From positions 61,016,842-61,080,841 of the forward strand of contig OX381710.1 in assembly GCA_947462335.1 (NCBI GenBank): a DNA stretch of 64,000 nucleotides, given 5' to 3'. This DNA comes from Harmothoe impar. Lineage: Eukaryota; Annelida; Polychaeta; Phyllodocida; Polynoidae. A program made the translations under genes and the position numbers. The notes beneath the pieces are model-generated. The model was not told the origin of the DNA. It saw only the letters and a program-made list of their open reading frames with translations, and ran no database searches. Every line of letters begins with the position of its first letter. The first letter of the stretch is position 1. Below, one piece after another: positions 35,901-46,480 of the stretch.

Positions 35901-36899
35901 TTATGATTTTTATTTCGAATTCTCTTCACCAACACTTGCCATGGGCGTCACGTTGTCTACAGCACCATTTACCGTCCTGATGCACCAATACACTGTCATC
36001 GAGTCGTCGGCGCTGCACTGGTTCATCATACAGACCCTCCGGGGGAGTCCCAACCCAGGGCTGCCCAGGGCTGCATTAATGCATGCCGTTGAAGGGTTAC
36101 TGGGGAGAACAATGACGTTTATTGAACATATGGATGATCACCAGTAGCTATATAGAAACATAGTAAAGGCATACAAATGATCTGTAGATTCCCACCAATC
36201 TAGCAGATCCTTTTCTACGGCAGGCTACTTGTCTGGCCAACCGGTTTGCCACTAAATATCCCATCTTTCCATATGCTACTACCTCGCTAGATTTCGTGTG
36301 AAGCCCGCGTGGAAGCCGAGCCCCACTGTAGGGTTGATAAGCAGGAGCATGTAGCCTCTGTGTATGATGCACCCCCTGCTTTCCTTATATCATGCGTACA
36401 TATAGACATGTATAGGCGGTATACAGACACAGTAACACGACCCGCATAGTGCAGTATGCGGCACGCCTCCACGTGCATGCCTCACCCGGCACTGAGTGGG
36501 CACTAATAATGCTGTAGGTAGATGCTATCTCACCTACCACTCCCCCTGGACGAGCAGAGAGCCGTGTGCATCCCCTGTGAATTGCCGATCCTCCAGTGCC
36601 CATATACTCTGGAGCACCGCAGACAGGTGACTATTACCCATGTTATCGCCCAGCCTCCCCACGCCGCCATAACTGGCCGCACCCACCCTGGAGACTAGAG
36701 ATAGGGCCGCCTACCGACCACCAGCCGTCCACGTAGCGGGGAGGAATCAATGAAATTAGAGCATATTGGCATCGATTGGCTGTAACCAGTGACCACCTGG
36801 TCATGAGGCATGGGTACCAGGCACGGACGGGGGGCGGGGGGGGGGCAAAGAGACTGAACTAGAAAGGGGTGCAAGGTGGAGCGATGGAGAGGGGAATAG
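35901..36899. other. Unique DNA, no gene
   Basis: Unique sequence with short frames only. A G-run of about ten at 36836-36845 lies next to the pogo-like element. Confidence 0.5.
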
Positions 36900-37060
36900 T
36901 ACAGTCAACTCCCTCTAATCCGGACACCCTTGGGACTATCCAAAAATGGCCGCATTAGCGAGGTGGCTGCACTGGAGGGAGCCAATGCTAAGTCTATGTG
37001 TAGTACATGGAACGCAAGCCTAGAGCTATCTAGGTTTTAATCATAACCATTTGTCATATA

Positions 37061-37282
37061 CCGTAAATTCCCGCGTATAACCCGCATCTCGCGTATAACC
37101 CGCACCCCCAACTTAGGAGAATCCTATAACCCGTTTCTGGATCTGAAAATTTATATTCTAATACTGTTCTATAATAATAAAAACCCTCGTATAACCCGCA
37201 CCCTATATAGGCATGTTTGGTATCAAATGAAAGCTGTGTTTGGTTCGCGTACAACCCGCGGGTAGTACGCGGGGATTTACGG
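37061..37282. mobile_element. 222-bp MITE nested in the pogo-like element
   Basis: Ends CCGTAAATTCCCGCGTA (left) and CCGTAAATCCCCGCGTA (right, reversed) are inverted with one difference, and TA flanks both (37059-37060, 37283-37284). The subterminal motif CGCGTATAACCCGCA is repeated several times on each arm. It matches the worn copies at 15305-15527 and 18578-18800. TA duplication agrees with a Tc1/mariner-type insertion, but the superfamily is not certain. No coding capacity. Confidence 0.85.
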
Positions 37283-37435
37283 TACTATCTAAACTAGTAG
37301 TGAGCAAACAAGTTATATACATAACTTGAATTTTGATGCTGGTCCTAAGAAATTTAAATCATTATGAAATATATTTTATTTCCAAAATACCTGCGTGTAC
37401 AATACACATACAAGTTGGACTGTGTGGATGGGGGG

Positions 37436-37511
37436 GGGGGGAGCAGGGGGGGTTCCAATGCACAAAGGCTATAGACTTTAACATCAGGTGTTAACCCCCC
37501 CCCCCCCCCTC
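37436..37511. repeat. G-run and C-run pair
   Basis: G-runs at 37430-37450 and a C-run at about 37495-37509 face each other about 50 bp apart within the pogo-like element, and could pair as a hairpin. Confidence 0.6.
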
Positions 37512-37684
37512 CATTGTCACCTCCCAGTCAGTCAAGCAGAACATGAGCGGAATACTGTAGGTGGGGTACTAGCGTTTCCTTTAAGACAATAGGTGTCAGC
37601 GCTAATCGCCCTCCCATCCACACCCCCGCCTAGCAATAGAAAGCTAACGTGACTCCCACTCTGAATGAAACCACATGCAACACT

Positions 37685-37853
37685 CAGGGCCGTGGCAACC
37701 GGGGGGGGACGGGGGGGGGGGGACGGGGGGGGGGACATGTCCCCCCCCACACTTTTGACCAACTCCGTAAAAGGTCAAACCAAAAAGGTCAAGTAAAAAG
37801 GGGTCAAATACCCCTCAGTCCCCCCTACTTTGAAACTGCTTGCCACGCCCCTG
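37685..37853. mobile_element. Possible small MITE inside the pogo-like element
   Basis: Left end CAGGGCCGTGGCAACC and right end, reversed, CAGGGGCGTGGCAAGC match at 14 of 16 bases. CAGGG ends suggest hAT, but the 8-bp flanks (GCAACACT, GATACATG) do not match, so a target duplication is not supported. The interior has long G-runs. Confidence 0.4.
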
Positions 37854-38145
37854 GATACATGTTCATGTATAGAGACATGCATACATGATAAAAAATTTCT
37901 CACAGATATCTTTGCATCTACCAGTAGTATTCTATGCTTGAAAATAAAGTGACCCAGTGGCCGCATTAGAGGGAGAAAACCACCATTTGGGACTGTAAAA
38001 AAGGTGGCCGCAGGGCGGGGTGGCCGCATTAGAGAGAGTTTTTTACATTAAAACAAAGAGAAAAACTGTTGGTACTTTCCAAAAATGGCCTTAAAGGCGA
38101 GGTGGCCGCACTGGAGGGGTGGCCGTAAGGAGGGAGTTGACTGTA

Positions 38146-38999
38146 ATGTACTCACTCAGTGGATAGATTAAAAAAACTGTAGCAGGATACAATATGTCCC
38201 ACTCCCTTTTATCTATTATATTGTGTATGTGAATATTTTTCAAGGATAAGTGGTATTATTGATGAATCTTAGAGGTAGGAATGACCGAATATTGCATGAC
38301 ATTGTGCGTATATGCGATCTGTCACTGTGTGTAATATTGGTATAATTTTACTAAGAAGACATTACCCGTGGGAAAGATCACTTATGGTAGTACATGTATA
38401 TGCCAGTTTGTAGCTCAGTGCTCATATCCATGACATTTGGGAGTTTCTTTTTGTGAATAACTAATGCTCATGAGGTTTATGCAGTACTTAATCCTTCTCC
38501 TCACGGTACAATAGGATGCCACATGACTGACAGTATGCCATCTAAATGAACAACTTATTGAATAATTGTGACCTAATTAGTTACCCATCCGTATTGCTAA
38601 TAGACGTTTAGATTAGTTCGCCAGCATTGAATACTCAACTGAACCAACCCTAAACGTGTCACAAAGATAAAAGCTCTATCAATGGCGGACTCCTAATGTA
38701 TCATGGCAAACTCCAACTAACATAACGTTATGAAGGCATGGCATCAAACAAAAGATGCAACCGCCCAGAACCAATCAAATCAATAAAGACTTTATGAAGG
38801 TAACTCATGTTTTCACTTGTGTTCACAAAGTACCATTTAGGTTACCAGGGCAACCAGGGCATGAATAAAAGTTTGGTAAATGAACATGTTTTGAAGATAG
38901 GTATTGGCACGTATCTGGAATGTTGGTAGGTGGTTGTCCTCTGCATGTGACAAGTAATCAACTATATTGCCTACTTCCTATTACATTCCTGTGCCTGCG
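38146..38999. other. Unique AT-rich DNA, no gene
   Basis: No repeat, frame or motif cluster stands out. Confidence 0.5.
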
Positions 39000-39790
39000 T
39001 GATAGGGCGAAACTTCACCCAACTTCAATTTGCAAAGTTTCCAATTAAAGTATGGACTGGAACGTAAAAATTGGACCAAGATTCCCAGAGAGCTTCCGTG
39101 AGGAGTGGGCCCAGGAGACGGTTTGCTCAGGGAAAGATAATCTTTGTTTTGGTTCCCTGGAGGCCGGACTTTGTTAAAAGTAGGCGTGGCCCGGGGTAAC
39201 ACGTCGGACCATCTGTCTGGCCATATTTGCATTCGGGTGCCATCGCTGCCACATAAAAATCAGTCATTCAATTTTAATGTGTCGATTTAAATGAAAATTT
39301 CATGGGCTAGAGAGGGCGAGATGTTGACACAATGGGCGTCGGCAGCAGCTGTCCGGGTGTGATTGCTGGCCGGCCGTCCTGCAAGCGCCATTACTCAATC
39401 ATTAAAGCCTCAGCAAATTGTCGTCTGCCCCAAAAATGTCGGCTGCTCATTCGTTCTAAAAAGAAGAAAAAATCTCCACCGAAAACCTCTCACCTTTCTT
39501 CTATCATTGAGTGCCGAAACACCAAGGCTGATTTCATTACTAAAGCTCAATTCTCACCCATCTCATTTCAGAGACATTTTAAACGGACGACTTTGTGTAT
39601 AGATTGATCCAGGGAGGGGTGGATTTGGTATGCAGGACGCAGGGACATAATGGGATAAATTTCCCAACTATCAGCAATGCGGAGGGTTAAAAGGATGGCC
39701 GATAAGCGGTGCGGAATGGGATTCGCTTGGCTCGTCACAGAGAGGGGGTGATGATTCAATTATGTGGCGGCTGACACTATCTGGTCATAC
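39000..39790. promoter_or_regulatory. Candidate conserved non-coding block
   Basis: About 790 bp of complex unique sequence with repeated ATTA/TAAT contexts (CCAATTAAAG, TCAATTTTAATGTG, CTCAATCATTAAAGCC, GATTCAATTATGTGGC) and no repeat structure. Two frames (91 and 79 aa) overlap in different phases over 39332-39607, which argues against either being a real exon. Among the unique segments in this window it looks the most like a developmental enhancer. Inference only. Confidence 0.33.
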
Positions 39791-40361
39791 TTGACCACAT
39801 ATCAGTGTAAACAGACGCAGTTATGGGCGCTCCCTGTCACTAGTGCCTGATGGCCGGTGCCCCTCCCCCCCCCCCCCCCCCACATGTACCAACTGTCCCC
39901 TATACGGGCATCCCGGGGCCTGCCAGCCCACCCTCCCTCCCTTTGTCCTAGCTCACTCTCAGACTCGGATCGCCCCACCTCCTTTCTACCCCAACGTCCC
40001 CAATACCTCCTCCCTCTCATTCCCTCGCTCCCTCCTTCCCTCTCCTCTCTGTACCTCCCCAACGTCCTTGTCCCCTCACTCCCACCGCCGGCCCCCTCGC
40101 CCCCTCCCCCCACCCCCACCACACATGCCTGCCTCTGAAGTGGCCGCCTGCATCACCATTGTCATCATCATCATCGCCAATTAGATGGCACCGATTACAT
40201 GACATTAACCGCACATAGACGTTGACGCGGGACGCTCCGGTGGTTTGTAGTCATTATTCACCATCAGTTCTGACCACTGATTACACCAAGTTAAACACCC
40301 AGAACAGGCGCCAATCGCTGCTCTTATCACCACACGGATCTAGTATCGCACTTGTTTTGTG
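39791..40361. other. C-rich low-complexity stretch then unique DNA
   Basis: A 17-C tract (39865-39881) is followed by pyrimidine-rich sequence to 40130, which opens overlapping frames of 93-113 aa rich in Pro and Ser. These are composition artefacts. (CAT)n-like ATCATCATC occurs near 40160. Confidence 0.6.
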
Positions 40362-40432
40362 AATAGGCTCATACAGCGTTGTAATATGCTGGTCGCCACC
40401 AGCATATTACAACGCCGTATTGGGCATATTTC
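40362..40432. other. Near-perfect palindromic hairpin
   Basis: A perfect 18-bp inverted repeat, GCGTTGTAATATGCTGGT (40376-40393), 4-nt loop CGCC, then its exact complement (40398-40415). The pairing extends outward with mismatches over TAC(A/G)G and AATA.GC.CATAC to about 35 bp per arm. It has no terminal motif or flanking duplication that would prove a MITE. It may be the tip of an old palindromic insertion or a small hairpin RNA source. Confidence 0.7.
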
Positions 40433-41735
40433 CTAGTACACTGTATTACGTCAAATATTGTCCATATTAGCCAATATGCATAAAAAAAGATAAGGATATT
40501 ATCGCGCTAACCCTCGGTATGAAGGTAGGCAATTTTAGCATCATTTTATGGATAGCACTCCGGTTAGTAATGCTCATTTGTCAATGTTGTAGACAGAGTA
40601 GATAATTATAAATCTGTACAGATGGGCCACTGCTGGCACTACAAACTGACGAATCGTTTTCAGTATTAGTATTGAGGTTTACGACGTGGTAGTTAGTACG
40701 CAGAGGGAGGGACGAGGCATGTGCTGTGTACATGGTTCCACATGGAGCCTGAGGCTGCAGTCTGGGCCAGTTCCCACCACATCTTCTCTACCACTGACAT
40801 CCATGCCTCTCCCGCTGTGACTATGAAACTTGCTGAGGCACAGAATTGTTACTTTCAATTAGACCATTACATGATAATTACGTCGGCCCACCCACGTGTG
40901 CATGGTTCACATGGGTCCATTCATAGCGCACTCATAATAGAACTCACCGACTATGCATTTCCCAATTGACATGTTCATTCATTCGGAAATCTAGAGAGGA
41001 GGAGGCATACGCTTACATGCACACCAGTGGTGTCATTTAAACAATCAGTAAGGGGGGGGGGGGGGCACATGTTGAACTGCTTCAAACAACATGTCAGGTT
41101 ATTAGTACATTACTAAGCACTTTAGGCCTGAAACTTTGATATGTCTTTCAACATCAAATTCTAAAACGACTATCGGACATGGTATTAGTAACATGGCATT
41201 ATATAAAAAAAGATACAAATATGTACAATGTATATGCAATTTTTGACTATACCTCATATCATTATGCACAGACCGATAAGGTTTATGCATTGTAATTATG
41301 TAATACGATAGTATACCTGGATAGAAATTGGGCCAAAACAGATCTATATTGATGGTCGTCCACGATATATCTTACATTCCCCTGTTCTCTGATTATAATG
41401 TACGAGGCCTGGCAAAAGCACAGCCTGCACAGACAATATACATGCGGCCCTTTGGCTGAGATCCAGGCCGCACACAGGAGCAGGCCATGTTTGTCCTCGC
41501 TAATTGGACGATATCGTCGTCAGCATGTTGTATTTAGTGTGCCATTACAGACGGCACTAACAAGAGGCCGCGCTGGTGTGGGTAATAGGGGTATCCTGCA
41601 CCAGTCTACTGCAACCTATACGCCCAGCCCAATTACACCACGGCCAACCTCTCATTATAACACCCCCTGGTGGGCAGGCCAAGTGGCAAATGGCTATGTC
41701 AATGCAATATGAGTGTACATGTAGTTTGTATAGTA
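40433..41735. other. Unique DNA, no gene
   Basis: Unique, AT-rich, with a 14-G tract at about 41051-41065. Short frames have no recognisable content. Confidence 0.5.
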
Positions 41736-41752
41736 ACACACACACACAGATG

Positions 41753-41827
<75 letters not shown>
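41736..41827. repeat. CA then TA microsatellite
   Basis: A short (CA)7 run is followed after a few bases by about 70 bp of pure TA, ending in TGTGTGCGTGT. Confidence 0.97.
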
Positions 41828-41830
<3 letters not shown>

Positions 41831-42409
41831 TGTGTGCGTGTATTGTCTCACATAACATCTAAAAAGTGAGAGTATACACTGAGAGTTGAAAATACATGAA
41901 ATTCAAGTTAGAATATATCAGTGTGTATATAGGCTAGACATTTACTTATTTTACCAACATATTATATGATTCTGTGCCTTTCAGTGCATATTACTTGTAT
42001 GCCAGTTCTTTAGGAGAAAAACAATGTAAATGTGACTACAGCTATTCTTAATCTCAGGAAGAGGCATTATTAGATATGGAAAATTTACCACATGGATTCC
42101 ATTATTTAATAGCACAGAAATCAAGATTTAAATGAACATTTCTGGCTAAATGAATATTTCTATGTTTTGAGTTCTTTGAAAATATGTTTTTTGCAATAGA
42201 TATTTAACTATTGGGACTATTGAAAATGCACATCCGATGGGATGTGCCCCTATATCCTTAAATTGATCATGTGTTAACTGTTTTATTGTGGAATAAATAT
42301 CCTCATCCTGACAAAACTTTGACTGATGTGGTGCATAATACTCATATTGAAGCTCTGCCATACACAGCTTGCCCACGCAGTGCTAAACCTGGGTACTCAT
42401 GTGTACGGC
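41828..42409. other. Unique AT-rich DNA
   Basis: No gene or repeat recognised. A 76-aa minus frame (42146-42376) has no known feature. Confidence 0.5.
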
Positions 42410-42608
42410 CTATGTAACACCCTGATATAATTATGTCAACGCTAGAAGACATGGTGTATGTGTTAGACACCCCACAAATACACCCCTAGGAGGTGGTAAT
42501 ATCTAAGAGCTCTTTTTCTCTTTGAGAGCCAGGGTATCTAGCAGGATCCGTACCCATAACCTCAGAACTACTGAGCCCACCAGCTAACCAACTGCTCCAT
42601 CAGGACTC
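42410..42608 (-). mobile_element. tRNA-derived SINE, minus strand
   Basis: On the minus strand the head (42608 down to about 42525) lines up with a tRNA. It has an A-box-like TGGAGCAGTTGGTTAG, a stretch like an anticodon arm (TGGGCTCAGTAGTTCTGAGG) and a B-box-like GGTTATGGGTACGGATCC (42544-42561). The acceptor stem does not pair and the anticodon arm is damaged, so this is not a working tRNA. The roughly 110 bp beyond it (toward 42410) would be the SINE body, and its exact 3' end is not clear. Confidence 0.55.
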
Positions 42609-42783
42609 ATGCAATGATATATATCACCCAATAGTATATGTACTGCCTTCTGCCTTTTGAGCCCAATGAGTAACGCTATTTAAAAATGTTGAGATGTTTG
42701 AACCCCATTTGATCCTATCCCAACAAGAAGTACCCTGTACCCTAGCAGCAGGACCACACAGCCACATGTGTTTGAGGCTGTTA

Positions 42784-43112
42784 ACTAAGGCCTATGGTGG
42801 TGAGGCATTGTCCAATTGGACAAAGTTAAGAGTGATGTTAAACAAAGTTAAGAGTGCTGCTGTTGTATAAATCGGGGGCTCTGCCCTCGCACCCCCGTTT
42901 TCTTTCTTTTCTTTTTTTTTCTTTTTTTCTCTTGAAATATCAGAATGGCCAACTAGCTAACTAGGACCTATGGTGGTCAGGCATTGTCCCATTAGACAAA
43001 GTTAAGAGTACTGTTTTGTTAGTGCTGCTGTTATATAATTCAGGGGCTCTGCCCCTGCACCCCCATTTCCTTTTTTTTTTCTTTTTTCTTTTTTCTTGAA
43101 CTATCAGAATAC
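42784..43112. repeat. Tandem dimer of a ~170-bp element with C-run/T-rich tail
   Basis: Two copies, 42784-42945 and 42958-43112. Each runs GGCCTATGGTGGT, AGGCATTGTCC, GACAAAGTTAAGAGT, GTGCTGCTGTT, GGGGCTCTGCCC, CACCCCC, then a long T-rich tract and CTTGAA.TATCAGAAT. The first copy carries an internal duplication of ACAAAGTTAAGAGTG. The ordered structure with a pyrimidine tail suggests a SINE-like or small-RNA-derived repeat, but no A/B box was seen. Confidence 0.75.
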
Positions 43113-44640
43113 CCAAACGAAAAAAAAGTATATCAGGCATATCAAAAGTTCTGGTCGACATGGGATTAGTACCCAGCTTCTGGAAGGCCAAAACAGAAAT
43201 ACCATGTAGTACTCAAGGACCTTGACCTTTATCTCTGGCTGTGAGTCTTGGTTCATGGTTAGTATATATATGACTAGGTTGTATCAGAACGAGGCTACAC
43301 TCTTCTAGCATATGCTATGATCATTGTATTTCTATGAGAACATACAGAGTATGTGTTTGATGATCATATAACCTCCTAGGAGGGTTATACAGGATATCCT
43401 CCTAGGCCATATGTGTGGAAAAAGAGCTGTAATCATGCTATTATAAATAATCAATCTATGCAAGCGGGCTGTATGTCGAATATACTCCTGGTGTCTCTAG
43501 TCAATATCCTTGATACCCAGTATTAATGACGTGTATAGTGTACAAATAAAGGTTACTGGTAGAAATAATTGTCCAAGTCATGAATTTGCAAGTTGTGACT
43601 ATTCCAATGATTTGCCGAAGTGGCACAGGATCAGTGCTCTGTTCTGCTCAATATAACTGCAAGGTTCTCTTGCACTATACAATAAATATATGCGGAAACT
43701 AAATCTTTGGAAAACCTGGGTGATAGGTGATGGTACGCAACCCTCTCAGTTGCACTTGAATCTTCCTCCTCATCCTCACCTTAAGCTTGTGCCACATGTA
43801 ATGCTAACACCAACATATACCATGCACAGCATAAAGGGGACATTAAGATGTCCGCACATTTGCCAGGAGGTGAATAAAATACCTGTTAATCATAGCTAAA
43901 CCTGACAAGTTAATGCAAGCTTTTGAGGGTTCTAAGTATGTTGTGATTTGTGGCCAAAGGAGGGAATTATAATTACATTTAGTTCTTTTGCATGTCAATC
44001 CCCAAGATGCCATGAGAGGGGATAGAGTTTTAACGGCATTGTGAAAGGAGGTTCGGAATGTAGCAATTGATGGAGTAATAATACTACAACCAGTGACAGT
44101 ACGTTGTAATGGGACTGTCAGAACTCCTCCGACTGGAGATGTGTTTCTTACACATGGTATGACACCTGTGTGGTATTATTTACTCATCTATGTCGGCACA
44201 GTGTTCTGTGGGCCCACACCCTGCACGTTATCATCGTGCATTGAAACTGATATATCGGCTTAATATCCCTTTAACTAAGTAAGAACTGAAAGTGATATGA
44301 TGATCCGATTGTCTATTATGTATTTTGAAACTGCATATATATGTGGGTCGTTTTAACATGATCACCCACAGTAACAGCAGTAATAGAGTAATATCAACTA
44401 CATGTTTGCAGGAAGGGTAAATGAAAAATAACTCATGCTTTTTATATCTGAATCCATGAAACTCCAAAGGAGGTTGTTTATGAACCATGCATACACCTAT
44501 GGGTAAGGCAAGGCGAGATTTCCAGGAGCTTTAAGGCGAATCGGCCATGCAGTTTCAAAACTAATTAGAAGTGTTTAGCAACACAAAGATGTACAGGACA
44601 GGCTTCCAAAAGATTACAGGTACGGCCTTTTGTCCTACCC
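43113..44640. other. Unique AT-rich DNA, no gene
   Basis: No exon or repeat recognised. Confidence 0.5.
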
Positions 44641-45681
44641 TTTCAGGTGTGCCTTGAAGGCCCCCATCAAGCTAGCACCAATGACCTTCCTGCCCTCTCC
44701 CCGTGCCTTCCTACCCACCTGTCACAAGCACCAAGGGAGCATTGTCCTCACCTGGCTTTGATGCCCTTCACCCGGCGCCGGCCCTCATCAGGCCCCACCC
44801 CTGCCCCCGGCCAGCCTTTGTCACGCGCCTCCCGGAGCTGCTCGGCGGAAGGTGAGCAGCTCCGAGCAGCTCCCGAGCAGCTCAGAGCGGGAAGCTCTTT
44901 GTAAGCTACACCGGGAGAGGTGTAAGTCACCCTGATTAAAGGCAGAGTGGCCACATGAGCTGCTCACCGCCCCGGGTGGGGAGAGGAAGGCCACGGAAAC
45001 AGCTATGAATAGGGTGTGGATGTGAGGGTGAATGAGTATGTGCAAAAAGTGGGAAGAATGGGCGGGTTTTTTCGGTGTGTGTGTGGGGGGGGGGGGGGGG
45101 CGGGGGGTGTGAGTGACTCGGTGTGCAGTCACTGATGGAGTCACAGGATGAGAAATAATGATGTCATAAGATACGGGCACAGCTCAAGGTAGAAGGAAGA
45201 AGGAGGCACTGTAGAAATATAGATGGTACTTGCAAAACAACAAGGGATAGGACAATGCGTGTCAGCCTACATACAGAGGCTGTAGGTCATGCTCACAGAC
45301 TAAGGCTGCCTATCCTCCATACCGGTAGTTGGAGTTTGATTACTCCTCATGGGAGTGGATCCTTGGTAGAGCCTCCAGGGGGCGCACTGACCCTCACACA
45401 GTAAGCCCTTCAGATAACAGTGCAATTAGCCAGATGGAGTAAACACCCATCTGCCTTGTAGACCCCTGGCTGCCTGAAGCCAGGTTCTGCTCAATCTACT
45501 CACCTGTGCAGTGTCCACGGGGGGGGGGGGGGATTAGTAGTGTCAGAAGGTGTGCCGACTAATCCTATTCCTACGGGGATTGTGGTGGCGCCTTCTCACT
45601 GCTCCCGAGTACCCCTCACCTCCAAAATGCCTCCTGCCTGTACGCAGTGCCTGGGGTAGATTCATCCCAGGTCGGCCACCC
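44641..45681. other. Unique DNA with a GAGCAGCTC cluster and a G tract
   Basis: At 44828-44960 the palindromic words GAGCTGCTC/GAGCAGCTC occur at least five times. A 16-G tract lies at 45085-45100. Proline-rich frames of 68-119 aa overlap on both strands and are not supported. Confidence 0.5.
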
Positions 45682-45980
45682 TAGGCCAAAATAAAAAAGT
45701 GTGTTTCAGGTTACCCGACCCGAGCTAGCAAAACAGGGCCGACCCTAGACATTTGTATGCAATTTTGAAAAAAAAATAAAATTTTAGGTCATTTTGGGGC
45801 TATTTCAAAGGTTGATCTAATAGTTCATGAGTCTAGGCAGTCGTCAGCGAGTCGGCATTGAAGTATGTGAGTCAATTTCTGGGTACTTTTCAGGCCAAAG
45901 TGAAAAAGAAGATCCGACCGACCTACCCTAGATTTTCAGACCATGTAACCTGAAACACACCTTTTATTTTTTTGGCCCTA
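45682..45980. mobile_element. ~297-bp MITE, TIR GGCCAAAA...GTGTGTTTCAGGTTAC
   Basis: Left end TAGGCCAAAATAAAAAAGTG followed by TGTTTCAGGTTAC (45682-45713). The right end reads in reverse TAGGGCCAAAAAAATAAAAG followed by GTGTGTTTCAGGTTAC (45980 back to 45946). The inverted match is about 33 bp with small length differences in the A-runs. TA lies at both limits. The interior has two direct copies of ACCCTAGA(C/T)TTT and no frame of note. Confidence 0.8.
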
Positions 45981-46219
45981 TGCCTATGCTGATACCTGTG
46001 CCACGTCTGATGGTGCTACTAAAAGAGGCGGACCCAGGAATTTGAGAAGGGGGAAGGGGGGGGGGGTCCACCAAACACTGCGACCCTCGGCGGATCAAAA
46101 TATCATGAGAATATCTTCCGAAATGGGAGGAGGGGTCCGGACGCCCTGGACCCTCTGGACACCCCCCCCCCCACTCCCGGTTGCACCGACAGAACAATAC
46201 ACGTTAATATTGCAGTAGC
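45981..46219. other. G-run-rich stretch, possible interspersed repeat
   Basis: Contains GGCGGACCCAGGAATTTGAG and a run of ten G, then GGGTCCGGACGCCCTGGACC and a C-run. It resembles the G-run-bearing repeats elsewhere in the window, but no matching opposite end was found. Confidence 0.35.
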
Positions 46220-46480
46220 AGTGTGTGGGTCTGATCAACGTCCCGATCTGATTTTACTTAAATAATCAAGTAGTTCGTGCCATTGTTATGATTATTGCTT
46301 ATCGGCTATTTCCCACTGACTGAAGGCCTCACCTGTCCATCTAGACTAGACTTTTATGTCTAGATGATCCCGTTCCAATTGATAACAGATATGACGAACG
46401 GATTCGTATCGTATAAAAGATTATCTCATTCTCTGTCTATTGTTTCCAAATTGTTGTCGTCCTTGTTTTCTCCCTGGCCC
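46220..46480. promoter_or_regulatory. Candidate regulatory-like block
   Basis: Complex unique sequence with TAAATAATCAAG, TTATGATTATTGC, CCAATTGATAAC and a short hairpin TCTAGAC...GTCTAGA near 46340-46365. Inferred from texture only. Confidence 0.22.

Larger units (their letters stand above)
36902..38143. mobile_element. Pogo-like (Tc1/mariner) non-autonomous element
   Basis: TA flanks both ends (36900-36901 and 38144-38145). The left end CAGTCAACTCCCTCTAATCC and the right end in reverse, CAGTCAACTCCCTCCTTACG, are inverted copies. Behind them GGCCGCATTAGCGAGGTGGC / GCGGCCACCTCGCC-type blocks recur several times, including TCTCTCTAATGCGGCCAC near 38030. CAGT ends with TA duplications fit pogo/Tigger elements. 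No transposase frame remains. The element holds at least one later insertion (37061-37282) and probably a second (37685-37853), so its own length was about 0.85-1.0 kb. Confidence 0.8.

Noticed and set aside
37685..37853. Confident hAT element from CAGGG ends
   Set aside because: The 8-bp flanks differ, so only a low-confidence entry is given.
39332..39607. 91-aa and 79-aa frames as a conserved exon
   Set aside because: They lie in different phases over the same bases, and neither shows a protein motif; the block looks non-coding.
42524..42608. Functional minus-strand tRNA gene
   Set aside because: A- and B-box-like words are present, but the acceptor stem and anticodon arm do not pair; a SINE head fits better.
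46020..46190. Complete MITE starting GGCGGACCCAGGAATTT
   Set aside because: No matching opposite end or target duplication could be found; kept only as a possible repeat.
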